64,000 nucleotides of DNA from Talinum fruticosum (lineage: Eukaryota; Streptophyta; Magnoliopsida; Caryophyllales; Talinaceae), in assembly GCA_021018815.1 (NCBI GenBank), contig JAITYX010000089.1, forward strand, positions 2,046,001 through 2,110,000, in the 5' to 3' direction. The position numbers and the translations under genes are program-made. The notes below the pieces were generated by a model. The model worked only from the letters and a program-made list of their open reading frames with translations. It had not been told where the DNA came from and ran no database searches. Positions 42,914 to 54,407 of this stretch are shown here, one piece after another. Every line of letters begins with the position of its first letter. Position 1 is the stretch's first letter.

Positions 42914-45658
42914 TTATCTTGGGGATGCTTCAGTCCCATCTGTCAAAACGGAACACAGAACTTGCCTTGATATATATGTCTCAAGTTCCCTTGAAACCTC
43001 AGTTAATTTCAAGTCGAAGTTACTTTTATATTTTTGATTTCGCACTCCCCTAGATTTGATAAAGTAGCAGGAGAACCAGAAAATCGCCGCCTTGGGCTCG
43101 AAATCCTTCCTGGTGAAGTTGGTAACCTCTCTTTGAAATAAGAGACACCAAGCTTAATCTTGAATCCTTCTCTCTTTCTGGCTTCACCAACGGTCCACTC
43201 TTCATCTCAAAGGGGAGTGGATTAAGTGAGTCATGATCAACCATTCGGTTATGTTCGGCCAACCTCTCTTTGGCCTTTTCTGCAGCTTTCATCGCTTTTT
43301 CTCGGCTCATCTGTATGAGCTTCCATGGGTCAATGCTGGCACGAAATGCTTTGTTATGGTTCAAGATGGAGGTTCCAGATTCTGGATCTATTTTTGTGGC
43401 GAATTGTCGTGGGCTCTAAAAATTTAGTAGCATTAGCAAGTTATGCTAACATGAGAATACATAATCATAAGATAATAGTGGACAAGCTGAATATGTCTCA
43501 CCCCATTTGTTCTGTGTTCTTTGCAGAGAATCCTGGACACTGAACTTTCTGGTGAATCAGGTTCACTGCTATCATCCGATGAGAAATCTGAATCACTTAA
43601 AGATTCCAGTTCAGCAAACTGATTCTCCTCCTTCGTTGCCAATATGTAGTCATATGTTCTCATTCCCTGCACCATACGTGAACATTAGCTCAAACAATGC
43701 TACAACAATTGGGATATATGATGTGACATTGAGCTACTTGCAAGGAAACAATGTGCCCTTAACAAAAATCATCCAGACAGTGCTTGAACATAGAATAACC
43801 ACACGTGCAAATAGATATAGCATCCTCTAAGAAGACGTCCTGACGAGTGCTAAAAGCAGCTACTTGTACTTGGGTCTTGGCTATTAGTTCTACTTGTTAG
43901 GCCTATGATGGCCCACCAACAAAGAAGGTTGAAACGCCTCGGAATTGTCAAGGAGAAATAGGATCATATCAATGAAGGCAGAAGCACACTATCTAAACCT
44001 CTTTTTATTTTCTCTTTTTACATTTTTTAAAAAACAGTTGATAATGGGAAGCCAATAGTTTTCCAAAGGATCTGCCCAGGTTCCCACCTTAGGCATAGTA
44101 AAGGATGTATTCATAATCACTGTTCACATCGGCAAAGTGGCAGCTAAGTACCTTCCGAATTAGAATTATGTGAAAGAAAAAGAGTTGGCCCAGAGCTGCT
44201 GAGCCGTACGCTGTCATCAAAACCAAAACAATCTGCAAAGCATGCATAGACAACCAATGAGCAGTTTTGCACAAAGTAAAATGCTCGGATCACAAATGTA
44301 TAAGACCATAAATTTACAGATATTGCAGCAAGAAGTCCTCTAGGAAACTTCAAGTGAAGCTCCGTAGCTAGCTCCTGATGTATCCCATTCTTATCGGCAA
44401 AGCACCGGATAAATATAGCAATTGCTACTATTCCTTCTATAAAAAGCTGCAATCATAAGAATCGGATTCACTATAAGAAGTTGGCTGCACACTGAATGGG
44501 ACAGGAAATTATGGGACCAGTTGAAGTTGATCAAACGGAACCGAAAGTAGAATGCAACTCACCATCAACAAAACAAATAGCATTAGGAGGATGAACGTGG
44601 TATAATTCCTTTTGCCCACACAGTTGTTCAGCCACTGGCAACAGATTCAGTTAACCATCCCATTCCCCAAGTTGAGGGTTAGTTTTCAGCTATAAAACTG
44701 GACCAAAGCTGGGCTAGGAAGATGCTATGATATAACTTCTTACCCGGCAATGATGATCAAAGCCATCAACACAGCGATTACATGTCCTGCAATGCTTGCT
44801 ATACTTTTTAACATGGCAGTCGCACAAGGAGCAAAAGGATATGTCAACATCCTCCTCCTCTTCCCCCTCCATTGCCGCCTTAGGTTCAGGTGAGATTGTA
44901 TCTTGTCTGAAAACAAGAGGGAAAGGAAGCAAGGGCTCTAGGTGAACGTGAGCGACCCTTGGATCCACCAGATACTTCCTCCTGATAAAAGTCTTAAGGA
45001 CCTTCCGCTCAATTTTCCTAAATGCCCTAATAAGGATCTGCCCAAGCAGGAAACCGTAGTTAAGTTTTGACTTGGAGCAGGCTTTGGGTTTGGTCTTGAG
45101 TCTCGTTGGATATCTTCTTCTAGTTCTAGTTTTGTCGGACGGATCGATTGCAGTGCACCTAATAAATAGAACCATAACAGAGAGTGCCTGAAAACAAACG
45201 ACTAATTAAATTTATGGAGCTGGGAACAGAATTACACCACTCAACTCTACACTAGGCTTCTAACATTTCACTTTCGTAGTTAGTAAGGTGCCGAGATACA
45301 TACCAGGGAGGAAAAAATTGTGATGAGAGAGATCTGAGCGATACGGTTGCCAAGGAAAGGCCCGAGAAAGCAATAGAAGGAAACGACCAGGAAAGCGTAT
45401 AACGCCATTCCCACAATCTGCCATGTGACACAACGCAATCAGTCCACGGAGAACGATTACAGTTGATGGTGCGATTAGATTATGTGTAACTGGACATGTA
45501 ATCAGATCTTTCATATGGAAACCACTCACCGTCACACACACATATACATACAAGCATACACAAATAAATAAAGAAGGGCGGGCGGTGGATGGATAGAATC
45601 GTACCTGTAAAGGGTGAAGAGGACGCTGCCAACCATGGCGCCTCGAGGTGAACTTCAT
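42914..45658 (-). CDS. PAT18: DHHC-type protein S-acyltransferase (PAT18-22 group)
   Basis: Transfers palmitoyl groups to cysteines of membrane proteins. Exons in transcript order: 45605-45658, 45304-45417, 44744-45187, 44563-44634, 44318-44446, 44152-44232, 43502-43666, 42914-43415, all GT-AG; about 520 aa. Visible: N-terminal [13 protein letters not shown], two hydrophobic segments in exon 2, then a Cys-rich domain ([19 protein letters not shown]) ending in the catalytic D200-H-H-C203. [11 protein letters not shown] follows in exon 4, then two more membrane segments and a basic, Ser-rich cytosolic tail ending EASPR. The start is the ATG before KFTSRRHGW. Two frame breaks in the last exon, each one base short (near 43166-43169 and in the C run 43047-43050), must be bridged to reach [10 protein letters not shown] and the conserved end VLCSVLTDG. 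Read literally, the frame stops at 43050. The paralogue name rests on synteny and memory; PAT19-22 are alternatives. Confidence 0.87.
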
Positions 45659-45802
45659 TCCCTTCACTTTATTTATTGCAGTTGTGCAGCGTTGCTGTTT
45701 TATCTAAAGGAAGTTAGGGATTCGAATGCAGACTGCTGGAACATGGACATGAGCAACAAGATCGAATGAAAAACTAGAAATTCGGCACACGCTAGGCAGA
45801 AC

Positions 45803-45803
45803 C

Positions 45804-45853
<50 letters not shown>
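45803..45853. repeat. (CT)n microsatellite upstream of the DHHC gene
   Basis: About 50 bases of uninterrupted CT (GA on the transcribed strand), roughly 150 bases upstream of the start codon. GA/CT tracts are common in plant 5' leaders and core promoters, so it could lie in the leader. Confidence 0.9.
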
Positions 45854-45857
<4 letters not shown>

Positions 45858-46545
45858 CCAATTCTGAATGCTAGTTGCCCGCTTCCCTTCCCAAACCCCT
45901 GCCCAGCACAGCAGCTGCAAACGGTCGACTACTCACCTCAGCCCCTCTAGTTCAGTTCTGCCTTTTTTTGAAATTTGAACGTTGCCTTATTCACTGCCGC
46001 TCACGGGCCACCCAATTAAATAAAGTGCCCTTTTTAAAAAGAAATAATAATAAACTCTTTCTATTAAACCAATAATAATAATAATGACAAAAATAATAAT
46101 TAACTATAATCTAATGATTTTAGAACACTATTAATAGTCAACATTTTTTATATAAAACTTAATAGTAAATTCTCAATTAGGTAACAAGTGATGGTAAGAC
46201 CGATAAAAAAACTCATACCCGTTTAAAACCCGCGAAACCTACCTCGTTTAAAATCCGAATAGGTGGTAAAGATGGGTATGGGGCAGGGTATGGGCACGGA
46301 TGTAGGCTTCACCTTATCCATATCTCGCTCTATTAATAACCCATACTAGGAACACCCGCCTCATGCCCCCTCCCACTTAACACTCACAACCTGTTTTGAC
46401 AAAATGTTAAAAAAATATAAAGTTATCATTTCAACTTTGAGCGCTGCCGCTTAACGGGACAATTTCACGCCCAATTTCTCATTCCCTCGGCTCAGCTTCA
46501 ATGCCTCCCCCCATCACATTATCTCATTCTCACTCAAACTACTTC
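45854..46545. other. Upstream region of the DHHC gene and intergenic DNA
   Basis: 45854-46020 may be promoter. 46190-46400 contains GGGTATGGGGCAGGGTATGG and AAACCCGCGAAACC blocks of a degenerate repeat of unknown class. No coding sequence is seen. Confidence 0.45.
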
Positions 46546-46764
46546 GACCCTGTTTGGTTGGGCAACCTGGAATTGAATGAAATCAAGAAATGATATATGA
46601 GGAGTTAGGTATGTAATTTTAATATTCTCTTTAAATGTTTGGTAGAGAATAGGAATGGAATCAAGTTCCAATTCTTATTGTTTGATTATTAACCATAAAA
46701 TGAAATCAAAATTGTTTTATGTTTTAAATTATTTTATGTCGTTGTAAATTATTATTGTTGTTGT

Positions 46765-46768
46765 TGTT

Positions 46769-46867
<99 letters not shown>

Positions 46868-46868
46868 C
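46765..46868. repeat. (AAT)n(ATT)n inverted microsatellite
   Basis: An AAT run turns directly into an ATT run, so the roughly 100 bases are self-complementary and can fold into a long hairpin. It is preceded by GTT repeats and followed by ATC repeats. Confidence 0.9.
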
Positions 46869-47064
46869 ATCATCATCATTTAATTCAATAAAAGTTAAAG
46901 CTAGTTATCATATTTGCTGATAATTGAGTCTTATATTTATATAATTTTTTAATTAACTATCTTGTAATTTTTTCAATGATTAACAAATTTTATTTATAAT
47001 TTTAGTAAACTTATTTTCAAACTATAATATTATATCAAACAATATGACAAAAAAATTATATATA

Positions 47065-47065
<1 letters not shown>

Positions 47066-47099
<34 letters not shown>

Positions 47100-47102
47100 C
47101 AC

Positions 47103-47146
<44 letters not shown>
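47066..47146. repeat. (AAT)n microsatellite
   Basis: A nearly pure AAT array broken once by AAAACACT. Confidence 0.9.
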
Positions 47147-47376
47147 TAGCAAATAAACTAATTTTTCTTTTTTAATAATTATAAACCGATTTCGAGTGAT
47201 TGAGAATTGATCCCTTCCTATTTGGGGGTTTAAATTCCCTTGTTTTGAGGGAATTTAAAACCTGTAAATTTTAAATTCCACCTTTAAAATACTCTCACCA
47301 AACAACCGAAAAGGAAAATTTAAATCACGGGAATCAATAAGCTCCATTTCAATTTTACCCAACTAAACAAGACCTT

Positions 47377-49080
47377 AGTCAGTCTTTGTCCGTTTCATGT
47401 TCTTGTTCCTTATGCTTGGTGACCACCAAGGGACCAACTAGGCTCAGCAAATAAAGAGTGATTGAATCGAATTTTGAAAAATTAATAAATAAATGAAGGT
47501 TGAGTCAATTTTTGAAAAAACAATTATTCATAATTAAGGCCCTAAATAACGATTAAAAAAACTTAACTAATATGTACCAAAAATCAAAATCAAAATCTTC
47601 CAATAATAAAAAGTAAAATTCAAAACTAGATCAAAGGCATTTCTTGAATATTTGTCTCAAAATTGCTTCAAATTAGTTGCAATTCAATTTCATCAAATTA
47701 TAAGGTAGCAAGTTATTAAAGGTATAATACCTCAAGGTACTACTTCATTATTTACCATACCTAAGGGATTTTTTTTTGTTGATATCAAAAGGTACAAAAG
47801 TATCAATAATTTTTCATATAATAGATGTGTGATCCAATAGATCTAACTTAAACATAATATTATCTTGATCGATTCATATGAAATTTTATTTTTATATCAT
47901 TCTCAATCAAAATTAGTTAAACTAACTGGTAAAATTAATTAGTAGAATATATTTTTGAACCGAATCAACAACTCTAATAAAAACTTACACATATAGACTG
48001 AAGAAATAACTCATACGAAAATCAAGAAATAGAACTCTCACAACAACGAGATGTATCTCAACTTTTAAAAAAAAAAAAGAGAAAGAAATTGTTTTAGACA
48101 AATAATAATGCCTCTGGATATGTCCTACACAATATTAGGGAGAAAGAATGGGGTTAAAAGGAGTGTTAGGAGCATAGTTGTTAAAAAAGGTATGTTCCAA
48201 TTTATAAAGAAGGGTAAGTGGAAATTAGATAACGATTCATGGTCATGGAGAATATTACCCATGTACAAATTAGAAGTGAAAAGGAGAGGTATTTTATGAA
48301 GTTAATGATGGTTCTACACATCTGGTAGATATATGTGATTGGAAATAATATATTGCGAAAATTTTCCTCTAAAACTGAAGCGATTATTCCACCAAATGTG
48401 TGGGAGATATTTTATAATTTTGAAGGATTTTTTTCATCAAAAGCAAATTCAATAGTTTGATAAATGAATGACTAACTAATCCCTATAAGTCTATGCAAAG
48501 TAAGGTATAATTGAAAAATCGAAAGTTATACAACTATGAAAAAGTGTTAGCTTTATATATGACATAGATATTGCTCAATTATTACCAATGAACTGTCGTG
48601 ATAAATAAAAGATCAATGAATTGTCACATTCCAAATAGACAAAATTAATACCCCTTTTTAAAGAACAAACCTTGAAGCAGAAATAAAATCATTGGCTTCA
48701 AGATTCGAATGTTGACAAAAGGTTGACACTCCTTTATTTAGGTAATGTGTAAATTAAATAAAAAATTTTATATTTCATAAATAAATTGTATGTAAAATAT
48801 ACAACAAACTTTTTTGGGCACCTCCAATTCCTTCAATTTCATCATTAATTATTTTATGATATTATTTCACGTTATGTTTTATTTGTCATTCATGAAACCT
48901 TTTGGCACTTAGAATTCGAATGTTAACAAAAAAATTAGCGTTGATGTGTTTGGCGTCAACTTTTAATCCGAAGTTAAACTGGATTAGTGTCGGATTTTTT
49001 TGTTCTACGTCGAATTTTATGTGACGCTAATTGCGAGTCTTATCGTAGTGTGACAATATGGGCTTGCTTTGCTGACCTCA
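47377..49080. other. Intergenic DNA without recognised genes
   Basis: AT-rich. The open frame at 48108-48299 has no motif I recognise. TTCGAATGTTGACAAAAGG at 48705 and TTCGAATGTTAACAAAAA at 48911 are a weak direct repeat, possibly from an unidentified element. Confidence 0.4.
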
Positions 49081-50210
49081 TTCAATATGAGCCCAACAAC
49101 TACTTCTAAATTCGAGTTCATTACGACCTTGTTGTACTTCATAATTTTGAAAACCCTTATACAATGCCAAATTGAGGAAAGTTCTGCCCACATATCCTAA
49201 TTTGACCTAGAAACCAAACAATCATTCGCCTCGGAGCCCCCTAAAAATACTTGCATTTGCAACTAATCCAAGATCTCTTGAAACTGCTCCATCCACATTC
49301 AACTTTATTTATTCTTCAACTGGCGGCTCCCTATCGAAGGTGACTATAGAAGGTTGTGGCTTCCTTTTCCTTCTAACCAACTTGGATTCTACATCCAATG
49401 CTAGAACAGGTTCTTTGAACCGAACAGTCAAGAAATCCACTTTGAGAAAAGAGATTTGATATTTTTCATTAAAAACTCTTGACCACCTTCATTTCCACAA
49501 ATACCAAACAATCAAAGAGAAAAAAGAAGGCCGTTTTTCAAAATATCCATATTTAGATTGCTTTGTAACCACTTTTCCTAACTTTCGGAGAAGAAAGAGA
49601 CTTTTAAATGCAATGACAAAATGTTATCCCAAACTTCCATCCCCCTTGGGCAATCTCTTGTGATATATGTAAGGTGTTTTCAAATTCCTCTCCACATTCT
49701 TAACACATTGGAGTACTAGACATGCTTATTATCCATCTATTTAACCCATGCATCAAGCGATCGTGATTTACCAACGAGAGAAATATCTTTATTCTCTTGG
49801 TGGTTTAATCCTCCACATCTTCTAGCATCGCTCACTATAGCGGTTGCCTCCTTTACTAAGTTAGAGTAACTTTCAATGTGATTGAACCCAAATCAGATTG
49901 GCCCCAATAAAATGAGTTGGTAGCATCCTTCTTGTCACTAATAGTAATTGCCACAATCTTGAGCAGGACTTCTGAAGGGAGTACATCAACAAAGTCATCC
50001 CATCGCCGCCTCATCTCTTTGTCCCACACCTCCTCCACTGTTGAATCTTCAATTGAGATGAGAATATTTAGAGTTTTCTCTTTCCCTTTAACTCTTCCCT
50101 CTTCCCCATGTTTTTCCCTTACTAGGGTGTCCTTCACACATGGGGCTCCTAGAACGGCCTTCTTTCCTTTTGTGTGGACAAGGTGGGGGAATCTTTATAA
50201 TTTACTCAAA
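49080..50210 (-). mobile_element. LINE remnant: RT 3' part, zf-RVT and RNase H
   Basis: On the minus strand, 49856-50137 encodes EMRRRWDDFVDVLPSEVLLK and then WGQSDLGSITLKV, the spacer between LINE RT and zf-RVT. Next come RIKIFLSLVNHDRLM and ECGEEFENTLHI (about 49640-49830), the zinc region. About 49080-49330 resembles the start of RNase H (LNVDGA). The order is that of plant L1-type ORF2. Stops are frequent. Confidence 0.75.
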
Positions 50211-52065
50211 GTGTTCACATCCTAGTTGCAAATGTAATTGGGCATATCCTTGAAGTTCAATATCAATCAAGAATTATAATCAAATCACTTTTTTTTTATT
50301 TGAAAGTGAAACTGCTGTGGTAGGTGGATAATAAAATTTTGCAAGAACATATGCTGCAACAGCCTAGAAGAAAGCTTAGTATTTGCACTCCAAATATCAA
50401 TAAAAAAGTAGGAATGCAAATAATAGTAGTTATGAGGTGTATCATTTTACAGAAAAAGGGTCAATGCGTAAACAATTGTTGTTGGGGATTTTTTTCTTTA
50501 TTATTCACTCTAATTGTGTATACTAAGATTATAAACTCTCTTAATTTTCACATAATTTTAAAATATTAATATATTTATCTTTAAGTAGTAGAAGACTAAT
50601 GCTGTTAATATGAGTTAAATTCAAGCCTTAGTCTCTTAACTTCCCTGCAGTTATGATAGTTATTGATTAAGAAAGAATCATAGATAAACAACCCTATAAA
50701 AAGATAGGGTCATTAGCTTTACATACCAACATTAAAACTCTTTTAATGTCGAAATTGTTCCAATTATTTTGAATGCACTAGATCTCATGTATGTCAATTG
50801 TTGTCCCCGACTTTACAAGTGACATTTACGATAACCATAGAAGGCTAGATGCTCTGTGTGGTCAACTTTCATTTGGAAAAGTCTTTTAACGACAACTAAA
50901 AAAATTAGATCAACATGTAAAAGAATTCCACAAAATATACCCTCTCTCAATTTTATTACCCTTTTTAAATCTTTGTTTGATGTATTTTTTAAAAATTTGG
51001 GTGAATGGTAAAATACAAAAAGATATTGGGTATGTTATTTTTTTATTTTGAGTTTATAATTTTTTTATAATTTTTATTATTATTTGTGATTATTTTGATA
51101 TTAACATTATGATTATCATACAGTTGCAACTTACAACAAAATTCAAGAGGCCCATGATCCATGTACTAAATGGGCAAACATAAACCATTTGTCATGCCGT
51201 CTTGGTCTCATGGATAATCTTATCTACAAAATCTAAAAAGGTCAATTGTCATTTATTGTTCAACACAAGACTCCACATATGGAATTTTTTTTTCTAGTTT
51301 TGATCCCCCAAAAAGTTATTTCAAGTTGAAAAAATAGCCCCTTAAATCCCACCAAGTTGGCAACGTTTTGTTTGAGCTAGTTAACCAAATGTACGTGGCT
51401 TGAAAAAACGGTTACAGTTATAGAATTTTTCATTTTTTTAGAATTATGGATAAATTTTATTAATTAAAGGATATATAACATCCACAATAAAAATAAAACT
51501 CAAATAAATTCATAAATATATAACAAAATAAAATCTTTCGATTGAAAGAATTAATTGAAACTCTTCTAAATGATCCTCTTTTACTCAGCCACCTGGTTCA
51601 TTATACAACATCTAACGAGAAGATTCACAAATATTGCATAAACTTCCTGTCGAATATATTCATTTGTTATAGTAGTCCAAATTTAAAAAATTGATGTTCA
51701 TCACAGATCGATCTGTCAATCATTCAAAATTCAACTACATATCAAATCATAATATTATGAAAATAAATTGATAAAATCAATACAAAAATGAGAGACAATA
51801 TTATTCATTAAAAGAGAACATGGAAAGAGGTAGAGTTTTCTAGAGGGGGAGGAGGAGGAGGTTACATGTAATTTAGTGTAGATTTTTCATTTGATTTTTC
51901 TTCGGATACAATTTTTTTAATTTTTATTTATTCGAAGTTAGATCCAAACTTAGGCTTATCTAATATATCGGATCCGAAAAACTAGGAATAGTCAAAAAAT
52001 ATTTGTCTAAATTTTAAATATTTTTTAATTTATACAACTTGAATTTAACACAACTTTATTATTTT
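50211..52065. other. AT-rich intergenic DNA
   Basis: No coding sequence, repeat pair or RNA gene recognised. It ends at the target duplication of the copia element. Confidence 0.5.
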
Positions 52066-52070
52066 TATTC

Positions 52071-52195
52071 TAATAGAGTAGTAGTGATATTATTGTACAT
52101 TAAATAATTGTAAATTATTTTTCCGTATTATCTTCTATATATATAGAATGCCCGACTCCCATGTTGGGTGAGTTATTCCGCCATTATCTTTCACA
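52071..52195 (+). repeat. Copia 5' LTR (125 bp)
   Basis: Starts TAATAGAG, ends TTTCACA, and differs from the 3' LTR at about 10 of 125 positions by eye. The usual TG start is TA in both copies. Confidence 0.93.
52135..52146 (+). promoter_or_regulatory. Putative LTR TATA box
   Basis: CTATATATATAG in the 5' LTR, conserved in the 3' LTR at 59886-59897. It is the only TATA-like element in this short LTR. Confidence 0.5.
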
Positions 52196-54407
52196 TGTTA
52201 TCGTGAGCCAAAGGCTCGATTTAAATTTTTAGTGCAACCCTAGCAGCCAATCCTCTCTCAAAAAAAAAAAAAAAAACTCGTCTAGCATCGTTCACTGGCC
52301 GCACCATCCCTAACCCTAGTTTTCTCTCTCCTCCATGGCTGCACCATCTCGCCCTCCTCTCGACTCACCGCCGGCAGCGTCCGCCGCCGTCGTCTCGGCC
52401 GCCTCACCTACTCCTCCCGCCGGTGCTTGCCCCATGCCCTACTCGCCGGCGTCCAACCTTTTTTTCTTCTTCCGCCGCTCTCGCCCTCGTTTCGGGTTTT
52501 CCAGGCTCGGGCTCCGTCGACCCCGCTGTGTCGGCCTCGGCGTTCGCTTCCGCAGCTGCCGCATCTGTCTCGCCGCACGCCGGGCTCCCGCCGCCACCAT
52601 CGCCGTCTTTCTCCGGTGCCGACGTCCGGAGCACGTCGCCTCCATCGGTGTATCCTCTCTCTTTGCTTCGCCTGTGTTTTCCGCCGCCGCCACTAGCCTC
52701 GGTTGTTCCCCAATCACCGGCGACGCCTCGCCGCCACCGGGTGGTCTCGCCGCCCTTCCGTCGTCTTTTGGACGATAAATATTACTAATTACGTTACGAT
52801 TATTCTTCGTTCGGTTGTCGATTATTTGTCTTGGCGAGAGCAATTTTCCTCTTTCACTATTATGCATCGATTAGTGGTATTCTTGATGGTTCTATTTCTT
52901 AACCGTCGTCTCACTTAGTTGTTGCCCGGGTTGTTCGAGTTGTCAATCCTAATTACTCTTATTGGTTACGAGTTGATCGGTTGTTGCGTGCTTGGATTTT
53001 TGCTACTATTTCCCATGAAACTTTGAGTAAAGTTCGTAGCTTGCCTCGTTCTCTCCAAATTTGGCAACATTTAGAGTCTCGGTTTAACACTCGCTAGTTT
53101 AGCTCGGGCTCTCGACCTTAAATGCATGCTTACTCATGTTTCAATGGGGAAAATCAGTCCATGGATGATTATCTCCGAACCATTAAGAACATAGCGGATT
53201 CACTTGCCGCTATTCAGCCCCCGTTAGCGTACTTAGAACCGATTCAATTTACTATCGCTGTGCTCCCTTCCGAGTATCATACATTTGTCATTGCCTACTC
53301 TCTACTTCCCGGTGTTCACACTTTTGATGATCTCGCGCTCCAAACTTATCTTTTACGAGCAACGACTTAATTTTGGGCGTGCGAGTGATCCCCTACACAT
53401 CGAGCATTCGCCTCCCTTTTCTCGACTACTTCGCACCAAAGAGCGTTGCTTCCAATTTAGGGGTGCATCTTTAGGGTCATCTGCTCCGGAAAGGAAACTC
53501 TAGCCACTACAACAAAGGAAGAGGGGGTCGGAATAATCACAATCGGAATCGCAACAACAATCGTAATCATCAGCAAGTCTCCCACCGCAACAATTCTTCC
53601 GATTAGACCTCCCTTAGGAGTGTGCCTACAGTGTACTGCATTTCGTAATTCAGTTGGGTCATTGTCTTGTACTTTTGGTCCTTCTACTTCGTGTACTAAC
53701 TACTCCCATGCAGGCACTAACTCGTTCGAAGGGATATTAGGTTCCCGTCCTAATGTTGTTTGTCGATTTGTCATGCTCCGGTTGACAATGGTGAACAACT
53801 CGTGGTATCCTCGATTCAGAGCGGCCTCTCACATGACGCCCGATGATGGTAAGCTATCTTCTAAATCTGTTTACTCCGGTCCTATTAAGGTTCGTGGTTG
53901 GAAATGGAACCTTGTTACCTATTTCTAATGTTGGTACTCTATCATTGCAAACCGCTTCTCAGCCACTTCTTTTAAAACCTGTTTGTCATGTGCCTCAACT
54001 TCAAGCATAACCTTCTGTCGGTCAAACAGCTTGTGTCGGGATAATAATTGTCATGTCACCTTTCATTCTCGATTCTGTTTCTATAAAGGACAATACCTCG
54101 GGTGATGTTCTTTTGCAGGCCCCAGATGTAGGCAATGTCTATCCCTTACGTCCGCCCATTGAGACACCTTATCTTTCAGCTAACCTAGCTCTGAGTGAGA
54201 CTAGTGATACCCGGCATCGGAGACTAGGACATTGTGGAGCTCGAGTTTTGGATTTTCTTAGGAGAAATAAATCTGTTAAACTTACAAATAGTTTTCATGA
54301 TACTTGTATGACTTGTCGTTTGGAAAAGTCACATACTCTTCCTTTTACTTTAGCGTAACATCGATCTATTTCCCTCTTGAATTAATACATTCGGATGTTT
54401 GGCAATC

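Larger units (their letters stand above)
46546..47376. mobile_element. Putative TIR element carrying (AAT)n arrays
   Basis: The left end GACCCTGTTTGGTTGGGCAA is an inverted relative of the right end, whose reverse complement reads AAGGTCTTGTTTAGTTGGGT. Both continue into a GGAATTG/AAATTGAAAT match. Termini of the (G)GCCTGTTTGG type are typical of plant Harbinger- or hAT-type MITEs. There is no transposase. The element contains two trinucleotide arrays. No clear target duplication was found. Confidence 0.45.

Noticed and set aside
42914..43050. Ending the DHHC gene at the first stop (near 43050)
   Set aside because: Past two 1-base breaks the family-typical [10 protein letters not shown] segment and the terminal EASPR are present, so the shorter end is probably an artefact of the frame breaks.
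48108..48299. A 63-aa basic protein in intergenic DNA
   Set aside because: No start context, conservation or neighbouring exon could be recognised; the length is what AT-rich DNA yields by chance.
52335..52778. A 147-aa Pro/Ala-rich plant protein gene
   Set aside because: It lies within the copia element between primer site and gag, and several frames are open simply because the region is GC-rich.
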